Positions 1 to 8,409 of a stretch of DNA of 64,000 bases are shown piece after piece. Position numbers and translations under genes: made by a program. How positions within the stretch are numbered: the first letter of the stretch is position 1; every line of letters starts with the position of its first letter. The DNA comes from Gemmatimonadota bacterium. Its GTDB lineage: Bacteria; Gemmatimonadota; Gemmatimonadetes; Longimicrobiales; Gaopeijiaceae. The stretch spans positions 129,015 to 193,014 of the forward strand of contig JAJEBR010000054.1 in assembly GCA_022822445.1 (NCBI GenBank). Direction: 5' to 3'. The notes below the pieces were generated by a model that did no database searches, was not told the origin of the DNA, and was given only the letters and a program-made list of their open reading frames with translations.

Positions 1-82
1 TCGGAATCCTGATTGAATCATCCGCCAAGGGGGAGGTGATTCCCCCGATGCGATGGGCCGAGAGGAAGCCGCGGTCCTCATG

Positions 83-133
83 ATATATACATTAGAATAT
101 ATTTACTGATGCAATATATACTCTAGTATATCA
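83..133. promoter_or_regulatory. AT-rich patch with four ATATA-type motifs
   Basis: In an otherwise GC-rich region this stretch carries four short ATAT/TATA blocks, near 83-89, 96-102, 113-120 and 125-131. Such AT islands in this window also occur at 49938-50010, between two divergent genes. It could hold a promoter or protein-binding sites for a leftward gene outside the window, or it could be foreign DNA. No convincing -35/-10 pair was found, so the regulatory reading is inference. Confidence 0.3.
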
Positions 134-221
134 CCACCCTCCCTACAAACAGGTATTCACGAAATGTTCTGAGTCGAGGCCCTCACCCATCCGCTCACGG
201 GCACCCCGTTCGGAACCGCGC

Positions 222-425
222 TTGAGGTTTGTCTCGTCATCGCGTTCGCGGCCTGGCTGGCATCCATGGATCCACTGGTCGGCGCTCGGCTTCATCGGGC
301 TGACGGCGCTGTTCATCCCGTCCCTGCGCATGACCGAGAGGATCTCTGCCGGCAAGTACCCCGCCTATCGCGACTACCAGGCGACGACTTCGGTGCTGCT
401 TCCGCTGCCGCCGAGGGGGGGATAG
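222..425 (+). pseudogene. 3' relic of a DUF1295/steroid-reductase-like membrane protein
   Basis: The only readable product is about 67 residues from a TTG codon. Its last 50 residues look like the C-terminal end of the DUF1295 / isoprenylcysteine-methyltransferase-like membrane family: a hydrophobic helix followed by a segment of the type MTERISAGKYPAYRDYQATT and a PLPPR ending. Complete proteins of this family are about 250 residues with several helices. The hydrophobic stretch that should precede it appears in another frame (roughly 174-290), which suggests a frameshift as well as loss of the 5' part. No ribosome-binding site fits the TTG. Family assignment rests on the C-terminal signature only. 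Confidence 0.4.
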
Positions 426-479
426 GTTGCTGCGGCGAGTAGCCAGCTTCGATCCGAGATTCCCCGAACTGCCGGAGGC

Positions 480-3089
480 ATGAGAAAGATGTGGGACCGT
501 CAACGCCCCAAAGCCATTGCCGCGCTGGCGGTCGCGTTTGCGGCGGCCGCCCTGGTCACCTCATCGGAGTCCGCGACCGCCCAGAACGCCACCTCCGCCA
601 CCACCCTCACCGCCCCCGGCCTCCAGGCCCCCGTCGAGATCATCCGCGACCGGTGGGGGATCAACCACATCTACGCCGAGACCGAGTACGACCTCTTCTT
701 TGCGCAGGGGTACGCAGCCGCCCGCGACCGCCTCTTCCAGTTCGAGGTGTGGCGGGCGCAGGCCACGGGAACGGTCGCGGAGATGCTCGGCCCGGACGAG
801 CTTGAGCGCGACATCGGGTTCCGTCTCTTCAAGTACCGCGGCGACATGACGGTGGAGATGAACCACTACCATGACCGAGGTTCTCTGATCATTCCCGCGT
901 ACGTTGACGGCGTTAACGCCTACATCGCGGAAACCGAGGCCAATCCGGACCTGCTTCCGATCGAGTTCGAGCTGCTCGGCATCCGGCCCAAGCGCTGGAC
1001 GCCGGAGGTCGTGATCTCGCGTCACCAGGGGCTGCTTGGGAACATCGGGTCGGAGCTGCGGTACGGGCGGGCGGTGGCGGCGGTGGGCGCCGAGGCGGTG
1101 AAGCGGGTCGCCAACTTCCACCCGGGCGATCCGGACATCGAGCTGGATCCGGCCATTGACGGCGCGCTGCTGAGCCAGGACATCCTGAGGCTCTACAACG
1201 CGTTTCGCGGTTCGGTGCGGTTCCGGCGCGAGCACCTGGTCCCCGAGCACCGGGGGGATGAGGAGGCTTTTGAGCAGTTGCAGTCGGCGTTGCGGGACGT
1301 GCGCGGCGCGACGGCGAACGCGGCCGCGGCGGCAGCAACCACCGGGGCTGTCCCGGGACGCCATGCAGACGCCCCGGACTGGCAGCCGGACCCCACGCGG
1401 TCGGATCCCCTTGCCTTGCCGGCCGGCACCGACCCCGCCGGACCGGGTCTCTTGACCTGGCCGGACCTGGAGAGTCTCGGCTCCAACAACTGGGTCGTGA
1501 GCGGGCGTCTGAGCGAGAGCGGCTACCCCCTCATGGCCAACGACCCCCACCGCGCGCAGTCGGCGCCGTCGCTGCGCTATTGGGTGCACCTGGTGGGCCC
1601 GGGGTGGAACGTGATCGGGGGCGGCGAGCCCGAGATCCCCGGCGTCAGCATCGGGCACAACGGATACGGTGCCTGGGGACTCACCGTCTTCCGCACCGAC
1701 GGCGAGGACCTGTACGTCTACGAGACCGACCCGGACAATCCCAACCGCTACCGCTACCGCGACGGCTGGGAGGAGATGACCGTCATCACCGAGAAGATCC
1801 CGGTGAAGGGGCAGCCCTCCCACACGGCCGAGTTCAAGTACACGCGGCACGGGCCGGTCGTCTTCGAGGACACCGGGAACAACGTTGCGTACGCGGTGCG
1901 CGCGGCGTGGCTGGAGCCCGGCGGCGCCCCCTATCTGGCGAGCCTGCGGATGGACCAGGCGAAGACCTGGGAGGAGTTCGTCGAGGCGTGCAACTACTCG
2001 AACATCCCGGGCGAGAACATGATCTGGGCGGACCGGGAAGGGAACATCGGCTAGCAGGCGGTCGGGATCGCGCCGATCCGCCGCAACTGGTCGGGGCTGG
2101 TCCCGGTCCCGGGCGACGGGCGCTACGAGTGGGACGGCTACCTCCCGATCCGCGCCAAGCCCAGCGTGTACAACCCGCCCGAGGGCTACTTCGCCACCGC
2201 CAACAACCACCTGACGCCCGGCGACTACCCGCACATGGACGCGATCGGCTACGAGTGGTCCGACCCCTACCGCTGGGCGCGGGCCGCCGAGGTCCTCGGC
2301 TCGGGACGGCTCCACTCCATGACCGACATGATGGCGCTGCAGACCGACTACCTCTCGATCCCCGCGCGGACGATGGTGCCCATGCTGCGCCATGTCGGTC
2401 CCTCCCCCGACCCCGGCACCGAGCGGGCCCGCGAGCTGCTCCTGGCCTGGGATTTCGTGCTGGATCCGGGCTCCGTCGCGGCCGGGATCTACGCCGCCTT
2501 CGAGGGCCGCGTGCGCGCCAACGTGCGCAGCGCGATCGTCCCGGCAGCCCAGCGGAGCGTACTGGGCGGGATGGCGATGACGAAGGTGATCGGCCACCTG
2601 ACCGCGCCCGGCGGCGAGTTCGGCGACGATCCGATCGCGGGGCGCGACGCGGTGTTGCTGCGCAGCCTGGAAGAGGCGGTCGCCGCCCTGCGCGAAAAAC
2701 TCGGCCCGGACATGGACGGGTGGCAGTACGGACAGCCCGCCTACAAGCACGCGACCATCTTCCACCCCCTCTCCCGGGCCGCCCCGCCCGAGATCGCCGC
2801 ACGCCTCACCGTTGGGCCCCTCCCCCGCGGCGGCAACAGCTACACCCTCAACAACACCGGCGGCGGTGACAACCAGACCTCGGGCGCGTCCTTCCGCCTC
2901 ATCGTCGATACCGGCGACTGGGACCGCGCGGTCGGCAGCAACACCCCCGGCCAGTCCGGCGACCCGGATTCCCCCTTCTACGACAACCTCTTCGAGCTGT
3001 GGGCCAACGACCGCTTCTTCCCGGTATTCTACTCGCGCGAGCGGGTGGAGTCGGTCGCGGCCGAGCGTTGGGTGCTCACGCCCCGATGA
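480..3089 (+). pseudogene. Penicillin acylase family protein interrupted by an in-frame TAG
   Basis: An N-terminal-nucleophile amidase of the penicillin acylase family, normally exported and self-cleaved into two chains. The frame opens at ATG 480 with a signal peptide (hydrophobic residues about 12-30, ending near SATAQ). The N-terminal nucleophile is visible as Ser335 in LGSNNWVVSG, followed by the family segments MANDPHR and GVSIGHNGYGAWGLT. At 2052-2054 a TAG stops the frame inside the conserved motif EGNIG-stop-QAVG. Relatives usually carry Trp or Tyr here, so one base change from TGG would explain it. The same frame continues without break to TGA at 3087-3089, giving 869 codons in all, the normal family length. 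The downstream part retains the usual late-chain motifs. Either a recent nonsense mutation, readthrough or a sequence error is possible. The stop overlaps the start of the next gene (ATGA). Confidence 0.85.
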
Positions 3090-3496
3090 GCGGGAAGACC
3101 CCCTCAGCCGGCCTGCACTTCTTCCCCACCCCCGCCGACCTGCGCGCCTGGTACAAGGAGAGCCACGACGGCTTCGACGAGCTCTGGGTCGGCTACTACA
3201 AGAAGGGGACGGGACTGCCCACCGTCTCGATCGGCGAGTCGATCGACCAGGCGCTCTGCTTCGGCTGGATCGACGGCCTGAAGCGCTCCGTCGACGAGAA
3301 GAGCTACAAGGTGCGATTCACCCCGCGCCGCCGGCGCAGCCGCTGGAGCGAACGCAACCTGAAGCGCATGGAGGCGCTGATCGCGGCCGGACAGGTCGCG
3401 GAGGCGGGGCTGGCGGCCTACCCGGGGCCGGAGGCGCTGAAGGAGATTGCCGCCCGCTCGCCAAGACCCCGCGCGTGCCGCCTACCCCGAAAGTAA
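3086..3496 (+). CDS. YdeI/OmpD-associated family protein, C-terminally truncated
   Basis: Starts at an ATG that overlaps the acylase stop (ATGA), so it was probably translated by coupling. The 136 residues show the YdeI-family N-terminal half: a FFPTPADLRAWY opening, ELWVGYYKKGTG, and the strongly conserved SIDQALCFGWIDG and KVRFTPRRRRSRWSERN segments. Complete members are about 190 residues and end with a basic helical region. Here the protein ends abruptly in RPRACRLPRK after about 125 recognisable residues. The truncation point coincides with a short repeat (3493-3533) also found at 16934-16975. Function of the family is poorly known (bacteriocin protection has been suggested). The product may be non-functional. 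Confidence 0.7.
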   Translation: MSGKTPSAGLHFFPTPADLRAWYKESHDGFDELWVGYYKKGTGLPTVSIGESIDQALCFGWIDGLKRSVDEKSYKVRFTPRRRRSRWSERNLKRMEALIAAGQVAEAGLAAYPGPEALKEIAARSPRPRACRLPRK

Positions 3497-3533
3497 GGAG
3501 AACACGACAGTTTGTAATGTTCTCGTTACAGTG
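3493..3533. repeat. Short dispersed repeat, copy 1
   Basis: About 41 bp that resemble 16934-16975: GTAAGGARAACACGACA, then TTGTAATG, then ACAGTG, in the same order and nearly the same spacing, each preceded by CGAAA. This copy also contains an inverted pair TGTAA-N8-TTACA (3513-3530). It sits exactly where the YdeI-like gene loses its C-terminus. It may be the end of a small mobile element, a recombination site or a protein-binding site. Confidence 0.45.
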
Positions 3534-3594
3534 CAAGCGCCCGGTGCGCCGTGGCCCGGCTCGGGATGCATCGTCTGCCGAATGCAGCCGGCAC

Positions 3595-4761
3595 CTATTC
3601 CGCCGACTGCCCAGGCGTTCTGAAGTCCGATCTGGCCCCCAGCCACCGCTCCGGCTTCACCGCCCGCTTGCGCTCCTTCGGCCGCCGGTTGAACCAGGTC
3701 ACCGTAAGCAGCACCTCGCCCGCCGCCGCGCCCTCCAGACTGAACTCCCGGTCCGCCAGCGCCGGCCGGAACGCCTCCTCCACCGCCCGGTTCGCCCGCC
3801 GCCGCGCCCCGTCGCTCTTCGGCCAGGGCATCTCCCCGTGCAGCCGGCCCCTGCGGATCAGGTAGATGCGGTCCTCCCCGCCGAAGCCCGGCACGGGGTA
3901 CACCAGGTTCAGCTTGTCGATCTGTCCACGGAAGCCCGAGAGGTGGTCCCAGAGGCTCTCCAGCGTGGTCATCCGCTCGTGGAGGCGCCCGGCGTACTCG
4001 AAGTCGAGCCGTTCGGCCGCCTGCCGGACCGACTCCGACAGCTCCTCCAGCGGCCTGCGGCTGCGCGCCTCCAGGAAGGCCCGGGCCAGGCTCACTCGCC
4101 GGTCGTACTCCGCAAGGGTGCAGCGCCCGGCGCAGGGCGCGAGGCAGGTCCCCGTCTCCGCGCGGATGCAGAGCGGGGTCCGCCCGCCGGGGAACATCTC
4201 GATCTGGTCGCCGAAGTGTACCGGGGTGTCTGATGCGCAGTCGCGCAGTCCCGTCGCCAGCGACAGCTCGTGCACGGCCCGCGCCATCCAGCCGGTCCGT
4301 GAGAAGGGTCCGTAGTACCGGGCTCCGTCGCTCACGGGACGCGTGACCGGGATCAGGCGGGGCGCGGGCTCGCGGGTGACCTTGATGAACCCGTACCGGC
4401 GGTCCCGCCTGTGCTGCACATTGTACTCGGGCTGCCAGGCGCGGATCAGGCGCATCTCGCGGAAGAGCGAGGCGAACTCGTTGGGGATGTAGTCCCACCT
4501 CACGGCTTCGGCCTCCGCGACCATCCGCGCCGTCTTGCCCGTCTCCTGCCGGAAGTAGGAGAGCAGCCGCGTACGCAGCCTCACCGATTTGCCCACATAG
4601 AGGATGCGCCCGCCCGCGCCGAGCCAGCGGTAGACCCCGGGCCGGTCCTCGGCCCCGGCGCGCACCTCTTCCCGCAGCGGTGAAGCCGTCGCCCGCGGCG
4701 TGCCGGACGGGGGCGACGGTGCAGTGCTGCTCGGAGACCGGGGACGAAGCGAGGCTGCCAT
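3595..4761 (-). CDS. UvrC-like GIY-YIG nuclease (N-terminal UvrC half, Cho-like)
   Basis: A 388-residue homologue of the 3'-incision half of UvrC, resembling Cho-type proteins. The GIY-YIG nuclease fold is marked by GVY (42-44), YVG (55-57), and the NEFASLFREMRLI segment with Glu95 and Asn114. A cysteine set follows at 175, 198, 206 and 210, with another at 214. The 8- and 4-residue spacing of the last three matches the iron-sulfur ligands described in UvrC. The region around 238-270 fits the UVR (UvrB-binding) motif. The RNase H-like second nuclease and helix-hairpin-helix domains of full UvrC (about 600 residues) are absent, and the protein ends naturally at 388. It probably makes auxiliary incisions in nucleotide excision repair with UvrB. 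Transcribed divergently from the HD gene across 157 bp. Confidence 0.8.
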   Translation of the reverse strand: MAASLRPRSPSSTAPSPPSGTPRATASPLREEVRAGAEDRPGVYRWLGAGGRILYVGKSVRLRTRLLSYFRQETGKTARMVAEAEAVRWDYIPNEFASLFREMRLIRAWQPEYNVQHRRDRRYGFIKVTREPAPRLIPVTRPVSDGARYYGPFSRTGWMARAVHELSLATGLRDCASDTPVHFGDQIEMFPGGRTPLCIRAETGTCLAPCAGRCTLAEYDRRVSLARAFLEARSRRPLEELSESVRQAAERLDFEYAGRLHERMTTLESLWDHLSGFRGQIDKLNLVYPVPGFGGEDRIYLIRRGRLHGEMPWPKSDGARRRANRAVEEAFRPALADREFSLEGAAAGEVLLTVTWFNRRPKERKRAVKPERWLGARSDFRTPGQSAE

Positions 4762-4918
4762 GGCGGAACGAACTTCGCCATTTCTTCGGTTTTCGTCAAC
4801 GGCGGTGCGCCTCCAGCCGCGAAATCCGCCCCGAAAAACCCGCCTGCCGTACCCCCGGAGCGCCCCCTGTCCGCCACCGGTCCCATCCCGCTATTGCGAT
4901 GACCCGCCACGGGCCCTA

Positions 4919-6346
4919 ATGTCGTGTTCCATGGTCAACCATGGACGATCGTTCAACATTCGCGATCCGGTGTGGAATACGATCCGCCTGGATGCGATCG
5001 CGGCGGCGATCATCGACACCCCCGCCTTTCAGCGGCTGCGCTACATCCGGCAGCTGGGGCTGGCGCACCTCGTCTACCCCGGCGCCACCCACACGCGCTT
5101 CGATCACGCCCTCGGCGTCTACCACCTCACCGGACGCGCCATCCGCAACCTCAGGGCCGGTCCGTCCGTCCCCCGGGAGGCCTGGGAGGGGGCCCGGCTG
5201 ATCCCCTACGCCGCGCTCCTGCACGACATCGGGCACTATCCCTTCTCCCACGCCATCGAGGAGCTCGACCCGGCGACGATCGCCGCGGACCACGAGCAGG
5301 CGGGCGCGGCATTCTTCGAGTCGGAGGAGATGAGGGCGGCGCTGGCCCCGCTGGGCGAGGGCGCCCATGAGGAGATCTCCCAGCTCATCACGGGGCGGGG
5401 CGAGAACGCTCTGAGCGGCCTCGTGAGCGGCAGCCTGGACCTCGACAAGATGGAGTACCTGCGGCGCGACGCGCGCTTCTGCGGCGTCCCCTACGGCGAG
5501 GTCGACGTGGAGCACCTGCTCCAGGGGCTGGTGCTCCTGCAGGACCCCGGCACCGGCGCCTGGGAGGTCGGCATCCGCGCGAAGGCGCTCAGCACGCTCG
5601 AGTCGCTCCTCTTCGCCAAGTACCAGATGTTCCGCAGCGTCTACTGGCACCACGGGGTGCGCGCCGCCACCGGGCTCTACAAGCGCATCGTGGAAGAAGC
5701 GCTGGCGGCCGGACTGCTGAGCGCGGCGGATCTGATCGGCCCCACCGACGAGGAACTGCTCCATGAGCTGGGCCGCAGGGCGCGGGCCCGTTCAGGCGAT
5801 GTGGCCACCAGACTGGCGGACCGCTGGCTGCCCGCGCTGCGTAACCGGAGGCTGCCGAAGCGGGCGGTCGAGATCCCGGCCTGGCAGCTCGAGGGGAGGA
5901 CGCTCCCCGGCTGGGTCGGCGGCGACACACCCGGAAAGCGCCGCTGGGAGGACGCGCTGGCGGCGGAGCTGGACCTGCAACCCGGGGAGGTGATCCTCGA
6001 CTTCCCCGTCAAGACGGCGATGTTCCAGCTCGACGTGCTCGTGGACCGGCCCGGCCGTCCTGTACGCCGCCTCGGCCGCGAGGGCATCCCCGGACTGATC
6101 GACCTGCCGAAGCTGGCGGAGGAACTCTACCGTACTGCAAGGGTATTGCGGTTGTTCACCTTCGACAGGCGGCCGCTCGACCCGCAGTGGGTGCTGAAGC
6201 GGCTGGCAGAGGGACCCGGGGCGGGAGGAGGTGGGGATGACGACGACAGCGGAATTTCCCGGGGCATCGGGTGCAGTAGCGATCACACGGTGCAACCAGC
6301 TACCCACGTGGAAACGTCTGACGCTGAAGGCCGTATGGGATCATGA
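4919..6346 (+). CDS. HD-domain phosphohydrolase (YwfO/SAMHD1-like)
   Basis: A 475-residue HD-superfamily protein. The N-terminal segment FQRLRYIRQLGLAHLVYPGA and the metal-site residues His63, His102-Asp103 (LLHDIGHYPFSH) and the later LDLDKMEYLRRD are those of dNTP triphosphohydrolase-like proteins of the YwfO/SAMHD1 group. The substrate cannot be fixed from sequence: nucleotides are likely, but several relatives are uncharacterised. Start chosen at ATG 4919; ATG 4931 (five residues of shift) is also possible and lies inside a 16-bp palindrome. The last 40 residues are glycine/aspartate-rich and look unstructured. No neighbour suggests a specific pathway. Confidence 0.8.
   Translation: MSCSMVNHGRSFNIRDPVWNTIRLDAIAAAIIDTPAFQRLRYIRQLGLAHLVYPGATHTRFDHALGVYHLTGRAIRNLRAGPSVPREAWEGARLIPYAALLHDIGHYPFSHAIEELDPATIAADHEQAGAAFFESEEMRAALAPLGEGAHEEISQLITGRGENALSGLVSGSLDLDKMEYLRRDARFCGVPYGEVDVEHLLQGLVLLQDPGTGAWEVGIRAKALSTLESLLFAKYQMFRSVYWHHGVRAATGLYKRIVEEALAAGLLSAADLIGPTDEELLHELGRRARARSGDVATRLADRWLPALRNRRLPKRAVEIPAWQLEGRTLPGWVGGDTPGKRRWEDALAAELDLQPGEVILDFPVKTAMFQLDVLVDRPGRPVRRLGREGIPGLIDLPKLAEELYRTARVLRLFTFDRRPLDPQWVLKRLAEGPGAGGGGDDDDSGISRGIGCSSDHTVQPATHVETSDAEGRMGS
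4929..4944. promoter_or_regulatory. 16-bp palindrome at the HD gene start
   Basis: CCATGGTCAACCATGG has perfect 7-bp arms (CCATGGT / ACCATGG) around two bases. It covers the second possible ATG (4931) of the HD gene, so a bound protein or a hairpin in the mRNA could affect initiation. Chance palindrome is possible. Confidence 0.25.
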
Positions 6347-6443
6347 TGGGGGCGAACGGAGCCGCAATCGGCGTGACAGAGGGTGCTCCCGGGGGTTTCT
6401 CACGGCCGATCACAGGAAAATACCGGAAAAACAGGAAAAATGA

Positions 6444-6472
6444 TTGACAGGCAGCGCACGCAGTCGTACCGT
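6444..6472 (+). promoter_or_regulatory. Sigma-70 type promoter of the sigma factor gene
   Basis: A perfect -35 hexamer TTGACA (6444-6449), a 17-bp spacer and a -10 candidate TACCGT (6467-6472) stand about 70 bp upstream of the sigma-factor start. The surrounding DNA is locally A-rich (6410-6445). This is the clearest vegetative promoter in the window. Confidence 0.55.
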
Positions 6473-6541
6473 TAACGGCTGTATGTATAGCGCGTCCGCC
6501 GGATGTTTATCCGGTCCGTAACGGAGAATCGAGAAGAGAAA

Positions 6542-7435
6542 ATGGCCAGGAAGACCAGGCGCGGAAGGAAGCGGGGGAACCTGCTCACCGGGTTCGACGC
6601 CAGCCTGGACGAGCAGACCGCGTTGGACCAGTATCTGCGAGATGTCAGCCGCCACGAGCTGATCACCCCCGAGATGGAGAAGATCCTGGGGGCACGCGCC
6701 CAGAAGGGCGACGAAGAGGCGATCCAGGCGCTCGCCAAGGCGAACCTGCGCTTCGTGATCAGCGTGGCGAAGAAGTATCAGAATCGTGGTGTATCCCTCA
6801 CGGACCTGATCCAGGAAGGGAACGTGGGGCTCGTGACCGCGGCGCGGAAGTTCGATCCCGAACAGGGCGTGAAGTTCATCTCCTACGCGGTGTGGTGGAT
6901 CCGCCAGGCCATTCTGGCCTCGCTGGCGAACCATGGCCGCCCGGTGCGGGTGCCGCTCAACCGGGCGTCCGACCTCGCGCGCATCTTCCGCGAGAAGGAG
7001 CGGCTCAAGCAGGAGCTCGGACGCGATCCTACCAGCGAGGAGCTGGGCAAGGCGACCTTCCTGACGCCGCAGCTCGTGGAGTCGCTGCAGACGCTCAACG
7101 CGGCGGAGATCCGCCTGGACGCCCCGATCGGCGACAGCGAGGATTCGCAGCTCGTGGAGCGCTTCATCACCGAAGAGGCCGCCGAGCCCGAGGTGGAGGT
7201 CGAGAACCGGCTGCTCACCGAGGCCGTGTCGAACGCGCTCGGAACGCTCGAGCCGCGCGACGCTAAGGTGCTGAGGCTTTACTTCGGCCTTCAGGGTGAG
7301 CGCGAGCACACCCTGGAAGAGATCGGCAACCTCCTGGGGGTCACCCGGGAGCGGATCCGCCAGCTCAGGGACCGCGCGCTCCGGCGCCTGCGCGAAGGGG
7401 ACAAGGGCAAGGCCCTCAAGTCCTTCGCGGCGTAG
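6542..7435 (+). CDS. RNA polymerase sigma-70 family factor (RpoD-like)
   Basis: A 297-residue primary-type sigma factor without region 1.1. Region 1.2 lies near residues 20-45 (LDQYLRDVSRHELIT), region 2 near 60-125 (NLRFVISVAKKYQNRG, DLIQEGNVGLVTAARKFD, and the -10 recognition helix FISYAVWWIRQAI), region 3 follows, and region 4 at the C-terminus has the -35 helix LEEIGNLLGVTRERIRQL. In several phyla the housekeeping sigma is this short; it could also be a group 2 factor. ATG 6542 is preferred over ATG 6503 because GGAGA lies a suitable distance upstream and the protein then begins with a basic tail. It is read from the promoter at 6444-6472. A long hairpin follows the gene. Confidence 0.9.
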   Translation: MARKTRRGRKRGNLLTGFDASLDEQTALDQYLRDVSRHELITPEMEKILGARAQKGDEEAIQALAKANLRFVISVAKKYQNRGVSLTDLIQEGNVGLVTAARKFDPEQGVKFISYAVWWIRQAILASLANHGRPVRVPLNRASDLARIFREKERLKQELGRDPTSEELGKATFLTPQLVESLQTLNAAEIRLDAPIGDSEDSQLVERFITEEAAEPEVEVENRLLTEAVSNALGTLEPRDAKVLRLYFGLQGEREHTLEEIGNLLGVTRERIRQLRDRALRRLREGDKGKALKSFAA

Positions 7436-7442
7436 GCAATCG

Positions 7443-7494
7443 GCAGCCCGTGGACAATCGCCGCCCGAATGCAGCGGTGATGCCCACGGGCTGC
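7443..7494 (+). promoter_or_regulatory. Long stem-loop between the sigma gene and rsgA
   Basis: Perfect 11-bp arms GCAGCCCGTGG (7443-7453) and CCACGGGCTGC (7484-7494) enclose an inner imperfect stem (ATCGCCGC with AGCGGTGAT). No T-run follows, so it is a weak candidate for intrinsic termination. It ends two bases before GAGGA (7496-7500), the only ribosome-binding-site-like sequence in front of rsgA. It could therefore control translation or protect the 3' end of the sigma-factor mRNA. Confidence 0.45.
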
Positions 7495-7536
7495 TGAGGA
7501 CGCCCCATCGCGGTCGCGGGCCAGGTCGTCGAGGCG

Positions 7537-8409
7537 GTGGGGGGAGTGTACCGCGTTCGCACCGCCAAGGGCACGGTCGAGGCCTCGCTGCGCGGAAAGC
7601 TCAAGCGGGGGGGGCGCAAGGGCGACCGGGTCGTCATCGGTGATCGGGTCACGGTGGGAGCCGGGTCCGGTGGCGCGCGCGTGATCGAGGCCGTGCGGCC
7701 GAGGCGGAGCTGGCTTGCCCGGAGGCCGTCGTCGAGCCGTGTGGACCGGGTGGTGGCCGCCAACCTGGACCGCCTGCTGGTGGTGGTGTCGGTTGGGGAC
7801 CCGCCGCCGTCGAGGTTCGTCATCGACCGGATGCTGGTCCGGGGGGAGTCGGGAGGCATGGCCTGCCAGCTGGTCCTCAACAAGGTGGACCTGCCCGGGT
7901 GCGCGCCGGTGGTGGCCGAGCTGATGCGGGCGTACCTGGCGGCGGGCTACCCGGTGCTGCCGACGTCGGCGCTGACCGGGGCGGGAATCGAGGCCTTTCG
8001 GGCCGTGATCGAAGCCGGGTCGTCGGCGCTGGCGGGGCCGTCGGGGGCGGGGAAGTCCTCGCTGCTGAACCGGGTCGAACCCGAACTCGACCTGCGCACC
8101 CGCCCGGTGGGGCGGCGCTCGCGGTCCGGGCGGCACACCACCGTGTCGAGCCGCCTGATCTCGCTTTCCGGCGGTGGCCAGGTGGCCGACACGCCGGGGT
8201 TCTCCGACGTGGGGGCCGGCGGCGTCGAAGCGGCCGCGCTGGGGACGTGCTTCCCCGAGTTCCGTCCCTTCCTGGGCCACTGCCACTTCAACGACTGCAC
8301 CCATGTCCACGAACCCGGGTGCGCCGTGGTCGCGGCGGCCGGCGCCGGCCACATACAGCAGGAGCGGTACGAGAGCTACCAGACGATCCTGGAGGAACTC
8401 CATCCGTGA
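7537..8409 (+). CDS. rsgA: Ribosome small subunit-dependent GTPase A (RsgA)
   Basis: A circularly permuted GTPase that assists 30S subunit maturation. In the 290-residue frame from GTG 7537: an N-terminal OB fold, G4 NKVD (115-118), then G1 GPSGAGKSS (167-175), G3 DTPGFSD (218-224), and a C-terminal zinc site (Cys249, Cys254, His256, Cys262) in the HCHFNDCTHVHEPGC segment. GTG 7537 is the first canonical start, but it removes the first OB strand. The frame is open back to a stop at 7495, and the missing family segment (AGQVVEAVGG) is encoded at 7516-7545. ATC at 7507, six bases after GAGGA, is where a start would be expected. Its stop overlaps the next start (TGATG), the first gene of a four-gene coupled set. 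Confidence 0.9.
   Translation: MGGVYRVRTAKGTVEASLRGKLKRGGRKGDRVVIGDRVTVGAGSGGARVIEAVRPRRSWLARRPSSSRVDRVVAANLDRLLVVVSVGDPPPSRFVIDRMLVRGESGGMACQLVLNKVDLPGCAPVVAELMRAYLAAGYPVLPTSALTGAGIEAFRAVIEAGSSALAGPSGAGKSSLLNRVEPELDLRTRPVGRRSRSGRHTTVSSRLISLSGGGQVADTPGFSDVGAGGVEAAALGTCFPEFRPFLGHCHFNDCTHVHEPGCAVVAAAGAGHIQQERYESYQTILEELHP

Noticed and set aside
83-133. CRISPR-like or tRNA feature in the AT-rich patch
   Set aside because: No regular repeat-spacer pattern and no cloverleaf; only short ATAT blocks.
561-2765. Long open frame on the minus strand inside the penicillin acylase gene
   Set aside because: Arg/Val/Pro-rich composition typical of an antisense GC-rich shadow; no domain, and the plus strand has clear acylase motifs.
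7443-7494. Intrinsic terminator after the sigma-factor gene
   Set aside because: The stem is strong but no T-run follows, and it lies directly before the rsgA ribosome-binding site; kept as a hairpin of unknown role.
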